Of a stretch of DNA of 64,000 nt, positions 33,541-43,582 are shown one piece after another; position 1 is the first letter of the stretch, and each line of letters starts with the position of its first letter. The stretch covers positions 1-64,000 of the forward strand of contig NZ_AEVT01000076.1 of the NCBI RefSeq assembly GCF_000189275.1, read 5' to 3'. Position numbers and translations under genes: made by a program. The notes below the pieces were generated by a model that saw nothing but the letters and a program-made list of their open reading frames with translations, had not been told where the DNA came from and ran no database searches. This DNA comes from Vibrio sinaloensis DSM 21326 (GTDB lineage Bacteria > Pseudomonadota > Gammaproteobacteria > Enterobacterales > Vibrionaceae).

Positions 33541-36147
33541 TTAAGCTTCTAACGCTTTAGTCACCTTTTCAAATAGGTCTTTCGCCAAGTTGTCCATTGA
33601 CTTCAAAGCTTCAAGTTCTGCTTTAATCAGCGCTTGGCGCTGCTCATCATATTTGCGGAACTTCAATAGCGGGTCAATCAATCTTGATGCAACTTGTGGA
33701 TTGCTGCTGTTAAGCTCTTGAAGGATTTCACCGGCAAACTGATACCCTTCACCAGTTTTAGCATGGAAGCGAACCGGGTTCATGTTAAGGAAAGCCCCGA
33801 TCAAGCTACGCGTTCGGTTCGGGTTTTTAAGACTGAAAGCTTCATGACTCATCGTTTCTTTGATCACATCCAGCACATCTTCAGCAGGATTGGTCCCTTG
33901 CAAAGCAAACCATTTATCCATCACTAGACCGTCATGCTTCCACTTATTACTGTAGTCAGCCATCAACGCTTCGCGACACTCTAGTTGAGCACTGTTCGCG
34001 GCGGCCATCGCTGCGACGGTGTCGGTCATATTGTTAGCGTCATTGTACTGCTTTTCTACTAACTGGTTACCTTGCTCAGTGTAAGCTAAGAAAGCCAGTG
34101 CCGTATTACGCAAAGAACGCTTGCCAATCGCTGGATGATCGACTGAGTAATCCGCTTGTTTTAAGCTGTGATACAACGCAGCAAACTCGTCTTCCAATTC
34201 ACTTGCTAGCTTAACTTTGATTGCTTTCAATACCGTTGCGATCGCATCAACATCAACCTGCTTGTACCAGCCTGAAACTTCGTTATGGCTTGGTAGAGAC
34301 ATCATCTCAGCGATGAACGCAGGCTCTAGTTTGTCCGACAACAGAACGCCACGGAAAGCATCGACCAACGAGCTAGGAAGCTCGACTTCGCGACCTTGTT
34401 GAACGCCAGCAACATTGCTACGAATGTACTTCGCTAGCAACATTTGACCCGCATCCCAACGAGCAAACTCATTGCGAGCGTGTACCATTAAGAAAATCAG
34501 CTCTTCGTCGCTGTAATCGTATTCAAGTTTAACAGGCGCAGAGAACTCTCGAAGTAGTGATGGCACTGGCTTTTCCGACACATTATCAAAAACAAATGTT
34601 TGTTCAGCTTCAGTAACATCAAGTACATTATGCACCCTCTCATCGTTACGGCGTAACTCAATAACATCGCCAGCTTGTGTGTACAACTCCACGTCAAACG
34701 GGATATGCAGAGCCTGCTTCTCTTGTTGCTCATGAGTCGGCTCTGTTGATTGAGACACAGTAAGCGAGTAAGTTTTGGCTTCTGCATCATACTGGCTCTG
34801 AACAGAAAGCGTCGGTGTACCAGATTGGCTGTACCACAGACGGAACTGCTTCAAGTCCACACCTGAAGCGTCTTCCATAGCAGACACAAAGTCTTCACAC
34901 GTTGCCGCGGTACCGTCGTGACGCTCAAAGTACAACTTCATACCCGCTTGGAAGCCTTCTTCTCCCAGCAATGTGTGCATCATTCGAATAACTTCACTGC
35001 CTTTTTCATAGACAGTCAGCGTATAGAAGTTATTCATCTCAATCACTTTTTCCGGACGAATCGGATGTGACATTGGGCTCGCATCTTCGGCAAACTGAGG
35101 ACCACGAATAATACGTACGTTATTGATTCGATTAACAGCTCGAGAGCCAAGATCCGACGAAAATTCTTGGTCACGGAATACGGTCAAGCCCTCTTTCAAG
35201 CTCAACTGGAACCAATCTCGACATGTGACTCGGTTACCCGTCCAGTTATGGAAGTACTCATGACCGATCACTGCCTCAATGCCTAAGTAATCAGAATCAG
35301 TGGCCGTTTTCTCGTTAGCTAAAACATACTTGGAGTTGAAGATATTGAGGCCTTTGTTCTCCATTGCGCCCATGTTAAAGAAATCAACCGCAACAATCAT
35401 GTAGATATCAAGGTCGTACTCAAGACCGAAGCGCTCTTCATCCCATTTCATGGAGTTGATCAAAGAAGTCATCGCGTGTGGTGCACGGTCGAGGTTGCCT
35501 TTATCAACAAAGATCTCCAACTCAACATTACGACCAGATTTAGTCACATAATTATCACGCAACACATCAAAGTCACCCGCGACTAAAGCAAAAAGATAAG
35601 CAGGTTTAGGGTGTGGATCTTGCCACTGGACCCAGTGACGACCGCCTTCGAGCTCACCTTCTGCTACGCGGTTACCATTGCTCAGTAGGAACGGATAAGT
35701 CGACTTATCTGCAATGACTTTAGTCGTGTATTTCGCCAATACATCTGGGCGGTCCAGGTAGTATGTAATTCGACGGAAACCTTCTGCTTCACACTGAGTA
35801 CAGAAAGCGCCACCTGATTTATATAGACCTTCAAGAGCCGTATTCGCCTCTGGATCGATTTCAGTCACAATGACCAAGTCAAATGACTCAGGTAATTGGG
35901 ACAGTTCAAGAGCACCTTCAAGCTCTTTGAAGTGTGACCAGGCTTCACCATTAACCGTTACGCTCACCAGTTTCAGACTTTCTCCGTCAAGCACAAGTGT
36001 GTTTTCTTCTCTTAATTGCTTAACTTTAGAAACGGCGGTAACAATGGTGGCATTGTCATGGAGGTCAAACGTCAAATCCAAATCTGTGATGGTGTGAGAC
36101 GGTGATAAATAATCTTTACGATACTTGGCTTGTGGAGTCTGAGCCAT
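33541..36147 (-). CDS. pepN: Aminopeptidase N (M1 family)
   Basis: 868 residues from ATG 36147 (MAQTPQAKYRKDYLSPSHTI); E. coli PepN has 870. The substrate-binding GAMEN is in FFNMGAMENKGLNIF, and zinc-binding HEYFH with the distal glutamate is in VIGHEYFHNWTGN ... LSLKEGLT. Cytosolic enzyme that removes N-terminal residues from peptides and finishes protein breakdown. A start twelve codons earlier is possible but adds nothing conserved. Confidence 0.96.
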   Translation of the reverse strand: MAQTPQAKYRKDYLSPSHTITDLDLTFDLHDNATIVTAVSKVKQLREENTLVLDGESLKLVSVTVNGEAWSHFKELEGALELSQLPESFDLVIVTEIDPEANTALEGLYKSGGAFCTQCEAEGFRRITYYLDRPDVLAKYTTKVIADKSTYPFLLSNGNRVAEGELEGGRHWVQWQDPHPKPAYLFALVAGDFDVLRDNYVTKSGRNVELEIFVDKGNLDRAPHAMTSLINSMKWDEERFGLEYDLDIYMIVAVDFFNMGAMENKGLNIFNSKYVLANEKTATDSDYLGIEAVIGHEYFHNWTGNRVTCRDWFQLSLKEGLTVFRDQEFSSDLGSRAVNRINNVRIIRGPQFAEDASPMSHPIRPEKVIEMNNFYTLTVYEKGSEVIRMMHTLLGEEGFQAGMKLYFERHDGTAATCEDFVSAMEDASGVDLKQFRLWYSQSGTPTLSVQSQYDAEAKTYSLTVSQSTEPTHEQQEKQALHIPFDVELYTQAGDVIELRRNDERVHNVLDVTEAEQTFVFDNVSEKPVPSLLREFSAPVKLEYDYSDEELIFLMVHARNEFARWDAGQMLLAKYIRSNVAGVQQGREVELPSSLVDAFRGVLLSDKLEPAFIAEMMSLPSHNEVSGWYKQVDVDAIATVLKAIKVKLASELEDEFAALYHSLKQADYSVDHPAIGKRSLRNTALAFLAYTEQGNQLVEKQYNDANNMTDTVAAMAAANSAQLECREALMADYSNKWKHDGLVMDKWFALQGTNPAEDVLDVIKETMSHEAFSLKNPNRTRSLIGAFLNMNPVRFHAKTGEGYQFAGEILQELNSSNPQVASRLIDPLLKFRKYDEQRQALIKAELEALKSMDNLAKDLFEKVTKALEA

Positions 36148-36264
36148 GTCGAAATCCTTCTGACTAACTGTGATTAAAAGCACTCACATACTATGAGTGT
36201 AGGCGGACGGAAAAGAGTCTCATCCGCAAAGTGGCGATTAGCTTACCTCTCTACGTATAAAAAA

Positions 36265-36291
36265 ACGAGGTATTATCACGAAATACCTCGT
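36265..36291. terminator. Strong terminator between pepN and the secreted-protein gene
   Basis: Perfect 10-bp stem ACGAGGTATT / AATACCTCGT with 7-nt loop, flanked by A-run and T-run, so it works in both directions. On the minus strand it closes the gene at 36380-37042. Confidence 0.85.
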
Positions 36292-36379
36292 TTTTTGACT
36301 ATTGTTGAAAGGCAAATCAAACTATCTGGCTAGAAATACGTCAACCGTCATACAATCTCACTAACGTAAAATTTTAACG

Positions 36380-37042
36380 CTAACGGATCCTGTTGAGGAC
36401 AGCGTACATCCCACCTTCTTCACCCTCTAAAGTTAGGACATCACTATTAAGGGTATAACGCGTATCATGTTCACCGTCTTCGTATAGCAAGACCAACTGA
36501 TCACCTTCGGTATAATACACCCCTTGATGAACGGCTTCTTGCCCTTCCTCATTAGCCACGCGGAATGTAAAGACAAAATCAGGTTGCAATACCAAATCCA
36601 TTCTATGGACATCGCTCGCTAACAGATCATCACCGGCAAGGTGCGCGCTTGACCACATACCAGCTAAGGAATTGGATAACGCTTTCGTAAAAGTAACGCC
36701 ATTAAGATTAAGCAGATTATGATTAGCAGCGTAGCTATAGACTTGTGGCTCAGAAGTATTAAGGCCCAAAATCAACGTATCGTCATTGGCATTATACAAG
36801 CCTTCCCAGTGATCAACTGAGTAGTCTTTCTTTTGTATATCGATAACAAAACTATAGTTTGAGTTTAGTGTAAGCTTTATCGCCAAGAAGTTTTCTTGAG
36901 ACTCTTCAGGGTCAGGGTTAATTAAATACCAGTCACCTAGTAAAAATGGTTGGTCAAACTGGGTCAGATCTGCATTGTCTTTAGTAGCGCTAGCAGACAC
37001 AGAGAAACTAAATAGTAGACAAAAAATTCCAATCCATTTCAT
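36380..37042 (-). CDS. Secreted protein of unknown function, 220 aa
   Basis: Signal peptide MKWIGIFCLLFSFSVSASAT, cut near residue 19. The mature protein is rich in beta-strand and has two similar halves, each with a GxWxx...L.L..D..F.F pattern (LLGDWYLINPDPEE ... SYSFVIDIQ-like, and LAGMWSSAHLAGDD ... DFVFTFRVA), suggesting a duplicated lipocalin- or beta-barrel-like fold. Acidic overall. Located between pepN and prc. Not recognised. Confidence 0.55.
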   Translation of the reverse strand: MKWIGIFCLLFSFSVSASATKDNADLTQFDQPFLLGDWYLINPDPEESQENFLAIKLTLNSNYSFVIDIQKKDYSVDHWEGLYNANDDTLILGLNTSEPQVYSYAANHNLLNLNGVTFTKALSNSLAGMWSSAHLAGDDLLASDVHRMDLVLQPDFVFTFRVANEEGQEAVHQGVYYTEGDQLVLLYEDGEHDTRYTLNSDVLTLEGEEGGMYAVLNRIR

Positions 37043-37136
37043 AACGCACCCCTCACTCTTTTTCTTTAAGCTTAGGCATGCGAAAACTATTTAGCGAAAA
37101 AATTCGATCTAAATCACATTAATTATTGACATAAAA

Positions 37137-37161
37137 AAAGCGAGCCTAGGAGGCTCGCTTT
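37137..37161 (-). terminator. prc terminator
   Basis: AAAGCGAGCCT / AGGCTCGCTTT, 11-bp perfect stem with 3-nt loop, with T-run on the minus strand, 16 nt past the prc stop. Confidence 0.85.
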
Positions 37162-37176
37162 TCTAACATATTGATT

Positions 37177-39174
37177 TTACGATTTAATCATGTCTACCAT
37201 AATGGCTACGGACTCGTCTAAGTACGCATCTGGTGATTCGTAATCTTTAGGTACATCATCTAAAGACTTAAACTCTGACTCACCCTTTGCTTTTTGGCGT
37301 TGATTGATGCGTTCTAAACGCTCTACATCCGCCTGTTCACTCTCAGATTTACGAGTTTTTTCGTTCAGTGAAAGCATGTTATCGTCTTTTTCTGCCTTGT
37401 ATTTTTCTATATCCTCGGCAATAAAACGAAACTCTAGATTCTTAGCAATTCGAACCTGGTGCTTAGCAGCTAGTTTTGCAATTAACGCTTCGTTACGCTG
37501 TAACACATCATATTTGGCTTTATCAATACTATCCCAAGGCAATGCATTGTCTTCTACACTCTCGCCCGTTTCACTCGGGTCGACCGCTGTCGGGAATGCA
37601 ATGTCTGGTGCAACACCTTTATTCTGTGTACTACCACCGTCAATGCGGTAGAACTTCTGGATCGTGTACTGGACATATCCAAGCTCATTATCAAACAGAT
37701 CATAAATATGATTTAAAGAGCGATGTTGCTGTACCGTACCTTTACCAAATGAGTTTTCACCCAAGATAACGGCGCGACCGTAGTCTTGCATTGCCGCAGC
37801 AAAAATCTCCGAAGCAGAGGCACTGTATCGGTTTACCAACACAGTGAGTGGGCCGTCGTAACTGATCTTGCCATCCGTATCGCTGTTTACATTCACGCGA
37901 CCATAACTATCGCGAACCTGAACAACCGGGCCACTTGTAATAAACAAGCCCGACAGTGCTGTGGCTTCCGTTAACGCACCACCACCATTGTTACGTAGGT
38001 CGACAACAATGCCATCTACGCCCTTCTGTTTGAGCTCAGTGATCAGTTTATCGGTGTCTTTGGCTAAACCAACATAGAAGCTTGGCACTTCCAACACACC
38101 AATTTTCTTACCATCTTTTTCAAAGACTTCTGACTTAACCGCTCGGTCTTCGAGACGAATTTTATCTCGAACAATGGTGATCACTTCTGCCTTGCTGTCT
38201 TTCCCTTCAGGTAAGATTTGTAAGTTAACCTTAGTGCCCTTTGGCCCCTTAATTAACTGGACAACATCATCTAGGCGCCAACCAATAACATCAACAACAT
38301 CTTCACCGTCTTGACCGACACCAATAATGCGGTCACCTTCAGCAAGCTGCTTGCTTTTTGAAGCCGGGCCACCAGCAACTAGAGAGCGAATAACGGTATA
38401 GTCATCCGTCATTTGCAACACAGCCCCGATCCCTTCTAGCGACAAATTCATTTCCGTTTGGAACTGGTCTGCGCTTCGAGGAGACAGATAGCTAGTATGC
38501 GGGTCAACTTCTCGCGCAAAGGCATTCATGTAAAGTTGGAATGCATCTTCGTTACGAGTTTGGCTTAGGCGCTTAAGTGCGTTGTTATAACGTTTACCTA
38601 ATACTTCCTTGATTTCATCCCAGTCTTTTCCGGTAAGCTTGAGGTTCAATGCATCATATTTGACGCGCTTTCGCCACAATTCATCAAGTTCGGCTTTATC
38701 TTTTGGCCAAGCAGCTTCACTTCTGTCGAGTTCAATGCTCTCATCTACATCAAACTTCATCTCGGTATCAAGCAGCTTTAACGCGTGTTGAAAACGTTCA
38801 TAGCGACGCTTCATAGACAAGTTATATGCATCGAATGCAATCTTGTTTTCCCCAGACTTTAGCTGATCATCGATACCCAACGCCGATTTTTCCAGCTCGT
38901 CGATGTCTGCTTGAGTAAAAATGTTGCGATTGTAGTCGAGCATACTGATGTACCGATCGAAGATCGCATCAGAAAACTGGTCATTTAGATTGAAGTGTTT
39001 GTAGTGGGAACGAGTAAAGCGAGATGTGACACGTTTGCTAGCTGTCTCATGCTGAGCTTCGGGTGCTAATTTAGGTAAGTCTTCTAGACCAAGTTTCGCT
39101 TCTAGAGCTTGGGCTGAAGACGCTGCTAGCCAGAGGCTAGCAGCAATCAGCGACAATTTTGAACGGCATTTCAT
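37177..39174 (-). CDS. prc: Tail-specific periplasmic protease Prc (Tsp)
   Basis: 665 residues with signal peptide MKCRSKLSLIAASLWLAASS. Contains a PDZ domain (LEGIGAVLQMTDDYTVIRSL ... GDRIIGVGQDGE) and an S41 protease domain with the catalytic serine in YSASASEIFAAAM and lysine in ENSFGKGTVQ. Cuts periplasmic proteins from the C-terminus, such as penicillin-binding protein 3 precursor and lipoprotein regulators of murein enzymes. Directly downstream of proQ, 17 nt gap, the conserved proQ-prc operon. Confidence 0.96.
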   Translation of the reverse strand: MKCRSKLSLIAASLWLAASSAQALEAKLGLEDLPKLAPEAQHETASKRVTSRFTRSHYKHFNLNDQFSDAIFDRYISMLDYNRNIFTQADIDELEKSALGIDDQLKSGENKIAFDAYNLSMKRRYERFQHALKLLDTEMKFDVDESIELDRSEAAWPKDKAELDELWRKRVKYDALNLKLTGKDWDEIKEVLGKRYNNALKRLSQTRNEDAFQLYMNAFAREVDPHTSYLSPRSADQFQTEMNLSLEGIGAVLQMTDDYTVIRSLVAGGPASKSKQLAEGDRIIGVGQDGEDVVDVIGWRLDDVVQLIKGPKGTKVNLQILPEGKDSKAEVITIVRDKIRLEDRAVKSEVFEKDGKKIGVLEVPSFYVGLAKDTDKLITELKQKGVDGIVVDLRNNGGGALTEATALSGLFITSGPVVQVRDSYGRVNVNSDTDGKISYDGPLTVLVNRYSASASEIFAAAMQDYGRAVILGENSFGKGTVQQHRSLNHIYDLFDNELGYVQYTIQKFYRIDGGSTQNKGVAPDIAFPTAVDPSETGESVEDNALPWDSIDKAKYDVLQRNEALIAKLAAKHQVRIAKNLEFRFIAEDIEKYKAEKDDNMLSLNEKTRKSESEQADVERLERINQRQKAKGESEFKSLDDVPKDYESPDAYLDESVAIMVDMIKS

Positions 39175-39191
39175 GCGTAGGAGTATCTCCT

Positions 39192-39821
39192 TTATGCGCG
39201 TAGGTGCTCCGCTTTCACAACCATTTGTAGGCCGTTAGACAGTTGAACACGCACATCTTCCTTATTGATTTCTACGATAGTCGCAGCCATGTTTCCTTTG
39301 CCCATGTTCACATTTACTGAGTTGCCAACTGTAATTTCGTCAGCATTCAGAGCTCTTGTTTCCACTGGCTTAGTGGCTTTTTGCGCTTTATTCTGTTGTG
39401 GGCGACGACCTTGAGGTTTCTTCGCTGCAGGTTTTGCTTTCGCTTTACCTTCTTCACGTGCTTTTTGCGCTTGCTCTTTACGACGAGCTTGTACTTTCGC
39501 TTTGCTTTCCGCTAACGCTGTCTTCGCATGTTCTACGTGTTCTTCTTCTAGCTCACCTGCTGGATTGCCGTCTAAATCAACACGTACCGCACCTGGTTTC
39601 ACACCGTGTAGGTAACGCCATGATGAAGTGTACTGTCTTAACGCTGCACGAAGTTGTGTTTTGCTTACTTTAGGATCGTCACTTAGACGCTCAGCAAGAT
39701 CTTGAAAAATACCAATTTTAAGTGGCTTCGCTTCACCTTCTAAAGTAAAGCACTTAGGGAAACATTCAGCAATATAAGCGATAATTTCTTTGCTGTTTTT
39801 TAACTTTTCAGTGTTTTCCAT
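39192..39821 (-). CDS. proQ: RNA chaperone ProQ
   Basis: 209 residues. The N-terminal FinO-like domain ([20 protein letters not shown] ... [18 protein letters not shown]) is followed by a Lys/Ala-rich linker (about 95-150) and a Tudor-like C-terminal domain ([20 protein letters not shown]). Binds structured small RNAs and mRNA 3' ends. Co-transcribed with prc. An SdsR small RNA gene lies in the same window; ProQ and Hfq are the two classes of RNA matchmakers. Confidence 0.95.
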   Translation of the reverse strand: MENTEKLKNSKEIIAYIAECFPKCFTLEGEAKPLKIGIFQDLAERLSDDPKVSKTQLRAALRQYTSSWRYLHGVKPGAVRVDLDGNPAGELEEEHVEHAKTALAESKAKVQARRKEQAQKAREEGKAKAKPAAKKPQGRRPQQNKAQKATKPVETRALNADEITVGNSVNVNMGKGNMAATIVEINKEDVRVQLSNGLQMVVKAEHLRA

Positions 39822-39919
39822 GTGGGTTCCTGGTTATTGCGGTTCATCCGCGAGCATTAAGATAAATATTTCAGGTATTATAGTGACCTGCAAGGGAAAA
39901 ACCACAGTGAAAAAGCAAT

Positions 39920-40393
39920 TTATGCCTTGATAGCGTGTGAATTAAGCAGCTTTTCTACTTCTACCATCAAAAATGTTAAGCCTTGCTCATCAATCTCGCT
40001 AAATCGCCCCACTTCAGGACTGTCGATATCAAGGACACCCGCGATTCTTCCACCGATAGAAAATGGAATCACTATCTCTGAATTACTCGCTGCATCACAT
40101 GCAATATGACCTTCAAACTCATGAACGTCGTATACTCTTTGTACAGTATTAGTCGCGACCGCAGTTCCACATACACCACGGCCAACTGGAATACGCACAC
40201 ATGCAGGTTTACCTTGGAAAGGACCTAATACCAGCTCGTCTCCTTGAGTTAGGTAAAAACCTACCCAGTTGAGGTTTTCCAGTTCCATGTTCAACAACGC
40301 GCTAAGGTTAGAAAGGTTGGCGATAAGATCAGGCTCGTCTTCTAGTAGAGCGATCGCTTGTTTTGTTAGGCGTTGATATTGTTCTAGTGTCAT
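39920..40393 (-). CDS. msrC: Free methionine-(R)-sulfoxide reductase (GAF domain)
   Basis: 157 residues from ATG 40393 (MTLEQYQRLTKQAIALLEDE). One GAF domain with the family cysteines in KPACVRIPVGRGVCGTAV and HIACDAASNSEIV, which carry out reduction of free Met-R-sulfoxide. Formerly YebR. Next to proQ as in E. coli; divergent from the ABC exporter gene with a short shared promoter region. The longer frame to 40546 runs into the exporter gene and is unlikely. Confidence 0.92.
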   Translation of the reverse strand: MTLEQYQRLTKQAIALLEDEPDLIANLSNLSALLNMELENLNWVGFYLTQGDELVLGPFQGKPACVRIPVGRGVCGTAVATNTVQRVYDVHEFEGHIACDAASNSEIVIPFSIGGRIAGVLDIDSPEVGRFSEIDEQGLTFLMVEVEKLLNSHAIKA

Positions 40394-40467
40394 CGGTACT
40401 GCTGTTCCTTTTGAATATAGAGACTTCCACAATGAATTTACGTACAATCGTCGCAAACCATTAAAAT

Positions 40468-40486
40468 AGTAAGCATTCTCATTATA
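40468..40486. promoter_or_regulatory. Fur-like box in the msrC/ABC exporter divergent region
   Basis: On the minus strand TATAATGAGAATGCTTACT matches the 19-bp Fur consensus at about 13 positions. It overlaps a plus-strand TATAAT (40483-40488) that could be the -10 of the exporter gene. If that -10 is used, ATG 40487 would lie upstream of the transcript start and ATG 40541 would be the real start. Confidence 0.4.
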
Positions 40487-42283
40487 ATGAATCGTTGTAA
40501 CAACACTATTAGCCGTTCTTGGTTGATAAAACAAGTAAAAATGCACAAGCCGAAGCTTGTGTTTGCCAATATCATTGCAATTGTCGCGACTCTAATCAGT
40601 GTCCCTATTCCACTTTTGATGCCGTTGATGGTCGATGAAGTCTTACTCGATCAACCCGCTTCTGGTGTCGCGGCGATGAATTCAATCTTGCCTGCCTCAA
40701 TGCAAACCCCTACGGGCTACATATTTCTGACTCTAGTCCTTGTCATTATTATGCGTAGTGCAAGTCAGGCTCTGAATATTCTTCAGAGTCGTCAGTTTAC
40801 TCTCGTATCTAAAACCATAACCTTCCAGATGCGCAGCAAAATGATCGATAAGCTTGGGCGCATTAGTATCAGGCAATATGAAACCAGAGGGAGTGGCGGG
40901 ATTAATGCGCACCTGATCACTGACGTCGAAACCATTGACCAGTTTATTGGCTCTACTCTGAGCAAATTTCTTATTAGCCTCTTAACTGTTATAGGTACTG
41001 CAGCTGTATTGCTGTGGCTCGACTGGCGCCTAGGATTATTCATTTTACTTGTTAATCCTATTGTTATTTACTTCTCTCGTAAGCTTGGAAGCAAAGTTAA
41101 GCACCTAAAGAAACACGAAAACCAATCATTTGAGAGATTTCAAAACCGTCTCGTCGAAACCCTTGACGGGATTTACCAATTGCGCGCTGCAAATCGAGAA
41201 AAAGAGTTTCTTGACCAGTTAAAACAACAAGCGAATGACATTCGCGTTGATGCAGATAAGTACGCTTGGCAATCTGAAGCAGCGGGGCGTGTCTCTTTCT
41301 TACTCTTCTTACTTGGCTTCGAACTATTTCGTGCAGTCGCGATGCTGATGGTACTGTTCAGTGACTTAACCATTGGTCAGATATTTGCCGTCTTCGGCTA
41401 TCTGTGGTTCATGCTTTCCCCAGTTCAAGAGCTACTGGGCATTCAGTTCGCTTGGTATAGCGCGAAAGCGGCACTTGGAAGGATTAATCAATTGCTCGAC
41501 CTCGAAGAAGAGCATCGCCCTCAGAGTAAGGTGAATCCATTTAGCGACAACTCTGACGTCGACATAAAAATCGAAGATGTCAGTTTCTCCTATAACGAAG
41601 AGAACCAAGTACTTAATAACTTAAACTTACACATCCCTGCGGGAAAGAAAGTGGCGTTGGTTGGAGCAAGCGGCGGAGGTAAATCAACCCTCATCCAACT
41701 TCTGATAGGTGTATATCAAGCAAATAAAGGAAATATCCGTTTCAACGGCGAGACAACCGACGATATTAGTTTTGAGGTTATTAGAGATAAAATAGCCGTT
41801 GTTTTACAACAACCTGTACTATTCAATGATACTTTAAGGCATAATCTGACCCTTGGTGCGGAATATGATGATCTGAAACTTTGGCACGCTTTAGAAGTCG
41901 CACAGTTACAAGATGTGATCTCTCAGCTCAGTGATGGACTGGATACACAAATCGGTCGAAGTGGCATTCGCCTATCGGGCGGCCAGCGACAGCGCCTTGC
42001 CATTGCACGTATGATTCTGAGCGATCCAAAGTTCGTTATACTTGATGAAGCGACCTCTGCGCTAGATACAGCAACCGAGGCCGCACTGCATAAAGCGTTG
42101 ACCGAGTTTTTAGATGGCCGCACAACTCTAATCGTTGCACATAGGCTTTCAGCGGTTAAACAAGCTGACTTAATTTATGTATTAGAAGATGGTCAGGTGA
42201 CACAAGCGGGTACACATGGTGAGTTGGTTGAACAACAAGGCTTATATCAAACCTTATACGGCAGTGTGCAATCACACGCTTAA
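40487..42283 (+). CDS. ABC exporter, fused membrane and ATPase domains
   Basis: Up to 598 residues. Six membrane helices in the first 310 residues, then an ATPase with Walker A GASGGGKST, signature LSGGQRQRLAIAR and Walker B FVILDEATSALD. One half of a homodimeric type IV exporter, like MsbA or peptide/siderophore exporters. Substrate unknown. A Fur-like box just upstream suggests iron control, which would fit export of a siderophore or iron-stress metabolite. The start may be 40487 or 40541 (MHKPKLVFAN). Confidence 0.9.
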   Translation: MNRCNNTISRSWLIKQVKMHKPKLVFANIIAIVATLISVPIPLLMPLMVDEVLLDQPASGVAAMNSILPASMQTPTGYIFLTLVLVIIMRSASQALNILQSRQFTLVSKTITFQMRSKMIDKLGRISIRQYETRGSGGINAHLITDVETIDQFIGSTLSKFLISLLTVIGTAAVLLWLDWRLGLFILLVNPIVIYFSRKLGSKVKHLKKHENQSFERFQNRLVETLDGIYQLRAANREKEFLDQLKQQANDIRVDADKYAWQSEAAGRVSFLLFLLGFELFRAVAMLMVLFSDLTIGQIFAVFGYLWFMLSPVQELLGIQFAWYSAKAALGRINQLLDLEEEHRPQSKVNPFSDNSDVDIKIEDVSFSYNEENQVLNNLNLHIPAGKKVALVGASGGGKSTLIQLLIGVYQANKGNIRFNGETTDDISFEVIRDKIAVVLQQPVLFNDTLRHNLTLGAEYDDLKLWHALEVAQLQDVISQLSDGLDTQIGRSGIRLSGGQRQRLAIARMILSDPKFVILDEATSALDTATEAALHKALTEFLDGRTTLIVAHRLSAVKQADLIYVLEDGQVTQAGTHGELVEQQGLYQTLYGSVQSHA

Positions 42284-42316
42284 CTCTCATCACACTCAAA
42301 ATCATGGAGGGTACCA

Positions 42317-43582
42317 ATGAGTCACCCTCCTTCAATTCAGCCGCACTCGCACAAAACTGAGCTGAGTTCAGTCCGTCTCTGCCAAGGGTGCGAGTTACCT
42401 GTCGACGTTCAACCGCTAGAAAAAGGCAAAAGCGCCTACTGTCCTCGTTGCGGCACTCAACTATACCGAGGTGGGACCCCCTCGCTTTCAGGTAACCTAG
42501 CAATTGCAGTAACTTGCTTGCTGCTGTTTATTCCTTCGCACTTTTTCGATTTCATTAGCATTCGCCTATTTGGCGTTATGATTCCAGCAACACTGCCTCA
42601 TGGCGTATGGACGCTTTATCAAGAAGGATTCGCGTTACTCGCCCTGTTGATTTTTTTCTGCAGTTCAATCGCGCCACTCATTTTGTCCAGTGCGGTTGTA
42701 ACGGCGCATATTGCCTTGAAAAATCGAGCGTTTCGTACTCTTAAGCTCTCACTTGCCCTCATTCAGCACTTAAAGGCGTGGGTTATGATCGATGTGTTTT
42801 TGATCAGCGTCGCGATATCGTGCTTTAAACTGCAAGACTATTCAGATATTTTCGTTGGCCCCGGCTTGTATGGCCTTTTGCTGTTACAAGTGGCCACTGT
42901 ACTGCTGGTCACACGAGTCAGTGTCCGCCGCTATTGGGAAGAATACATTCCTGAACATACCTTAGCGACCGAGACCAAAACGCTACACTGTCACGATTGT
43001 CATCTATCTCAACCAGAAGGTAGTCACTGTCTGCGCTGCGAGAGCCCAATTCATCACAGAAAACCCAACTCAATACTGAAAACTTGGGCGTATCTCCTTG
43101 GGGCAACCATCGCTATTTTCCCGGCAAATTTAATCCCCATATCGATATTGTTAACTAATGGCCAAAGATTGGAAGACACGATCTTCTCAGGTGTCGCGGG
43201 GTTAGTAAGAAACGGTATGACAGGAATTGCTATCATTATTTTCGTCGCCAGTATCGTCGTACCAGTAGCAAAAATTCTCGGCCTTTCCTACATCTTGTTG
43301 GCAATTAAATTTAAACGCCGCATTTTTCACAAGCAACGTATGATTATCTTTTTCATTGTGAAATGGATTGGCCGCTGGTCAATGATGGATTTATTTGTTA
43401 TTTCCATCATGATGACATTGGTCGATAGAGGCCAGATTCTTGATTTTACACCAGGCTATGGTGCAGTGGCGTTTGGTATGGTAGTCGTCCTTACAATGCT
43501 TGCAGCAGAAAGCTTAGATCCCCGCTTAATTTGGGATAATTACAAAAAACCATCGGACAGTAGAGAGTCGATTAATGAGTAA
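42317..43582 (+). CDS. letA: Lipid-transport membrane protein LetA (YebS/PqiA family)
   Basis: 421 residues. Two zinc ribbons, CQGCELPVD...YCPRCG near the N-terminus and CHDCHLSQPEGSHCLRCES in the middle, each before a set of four or so membrane helices, as in PqiA/LetA. Works with LetB to move lipids across the envelope. ATG behind GGAGGG. It overlaps letB by 8 nt. Confidence 0.93.
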   Translation: MSHPPSIQPHSHKTELSSVRLCQGCELPVDVQPLEKGKSAYCPRCGTQLYRGGTPSLSGNLAIAVTCLLLFIPSHFFDFISIRLFGVMIPATLPHGVWTLYQEGFALLALLIFFCSSIAPLILSSAVVTAHIALKNRAFRTLKLSLALIQHLKAWVMIDVFLISVAISCFKLQDYSDIFVGPGLYGLLLLQVATVLLVTRVSVRRYWEEYIPEHTLATETKTLHCHDCHLSQPEGSHCLRCESPIHHRKPNSILKTWAYLLGATIAIFPANLIPISILLTNGQRLEDTIFSGVAGLVRNGMTGIAIIIFVASIVVPVAKILGLSYILLAIKFKRRIFHKQRMIIFFIVKWIGRWSMMDLFVISIMMTLVDRGQILDFTPGYGAVAFGMVVVLTMLAAESLDPRLIWDNYKKPSDSRESINE

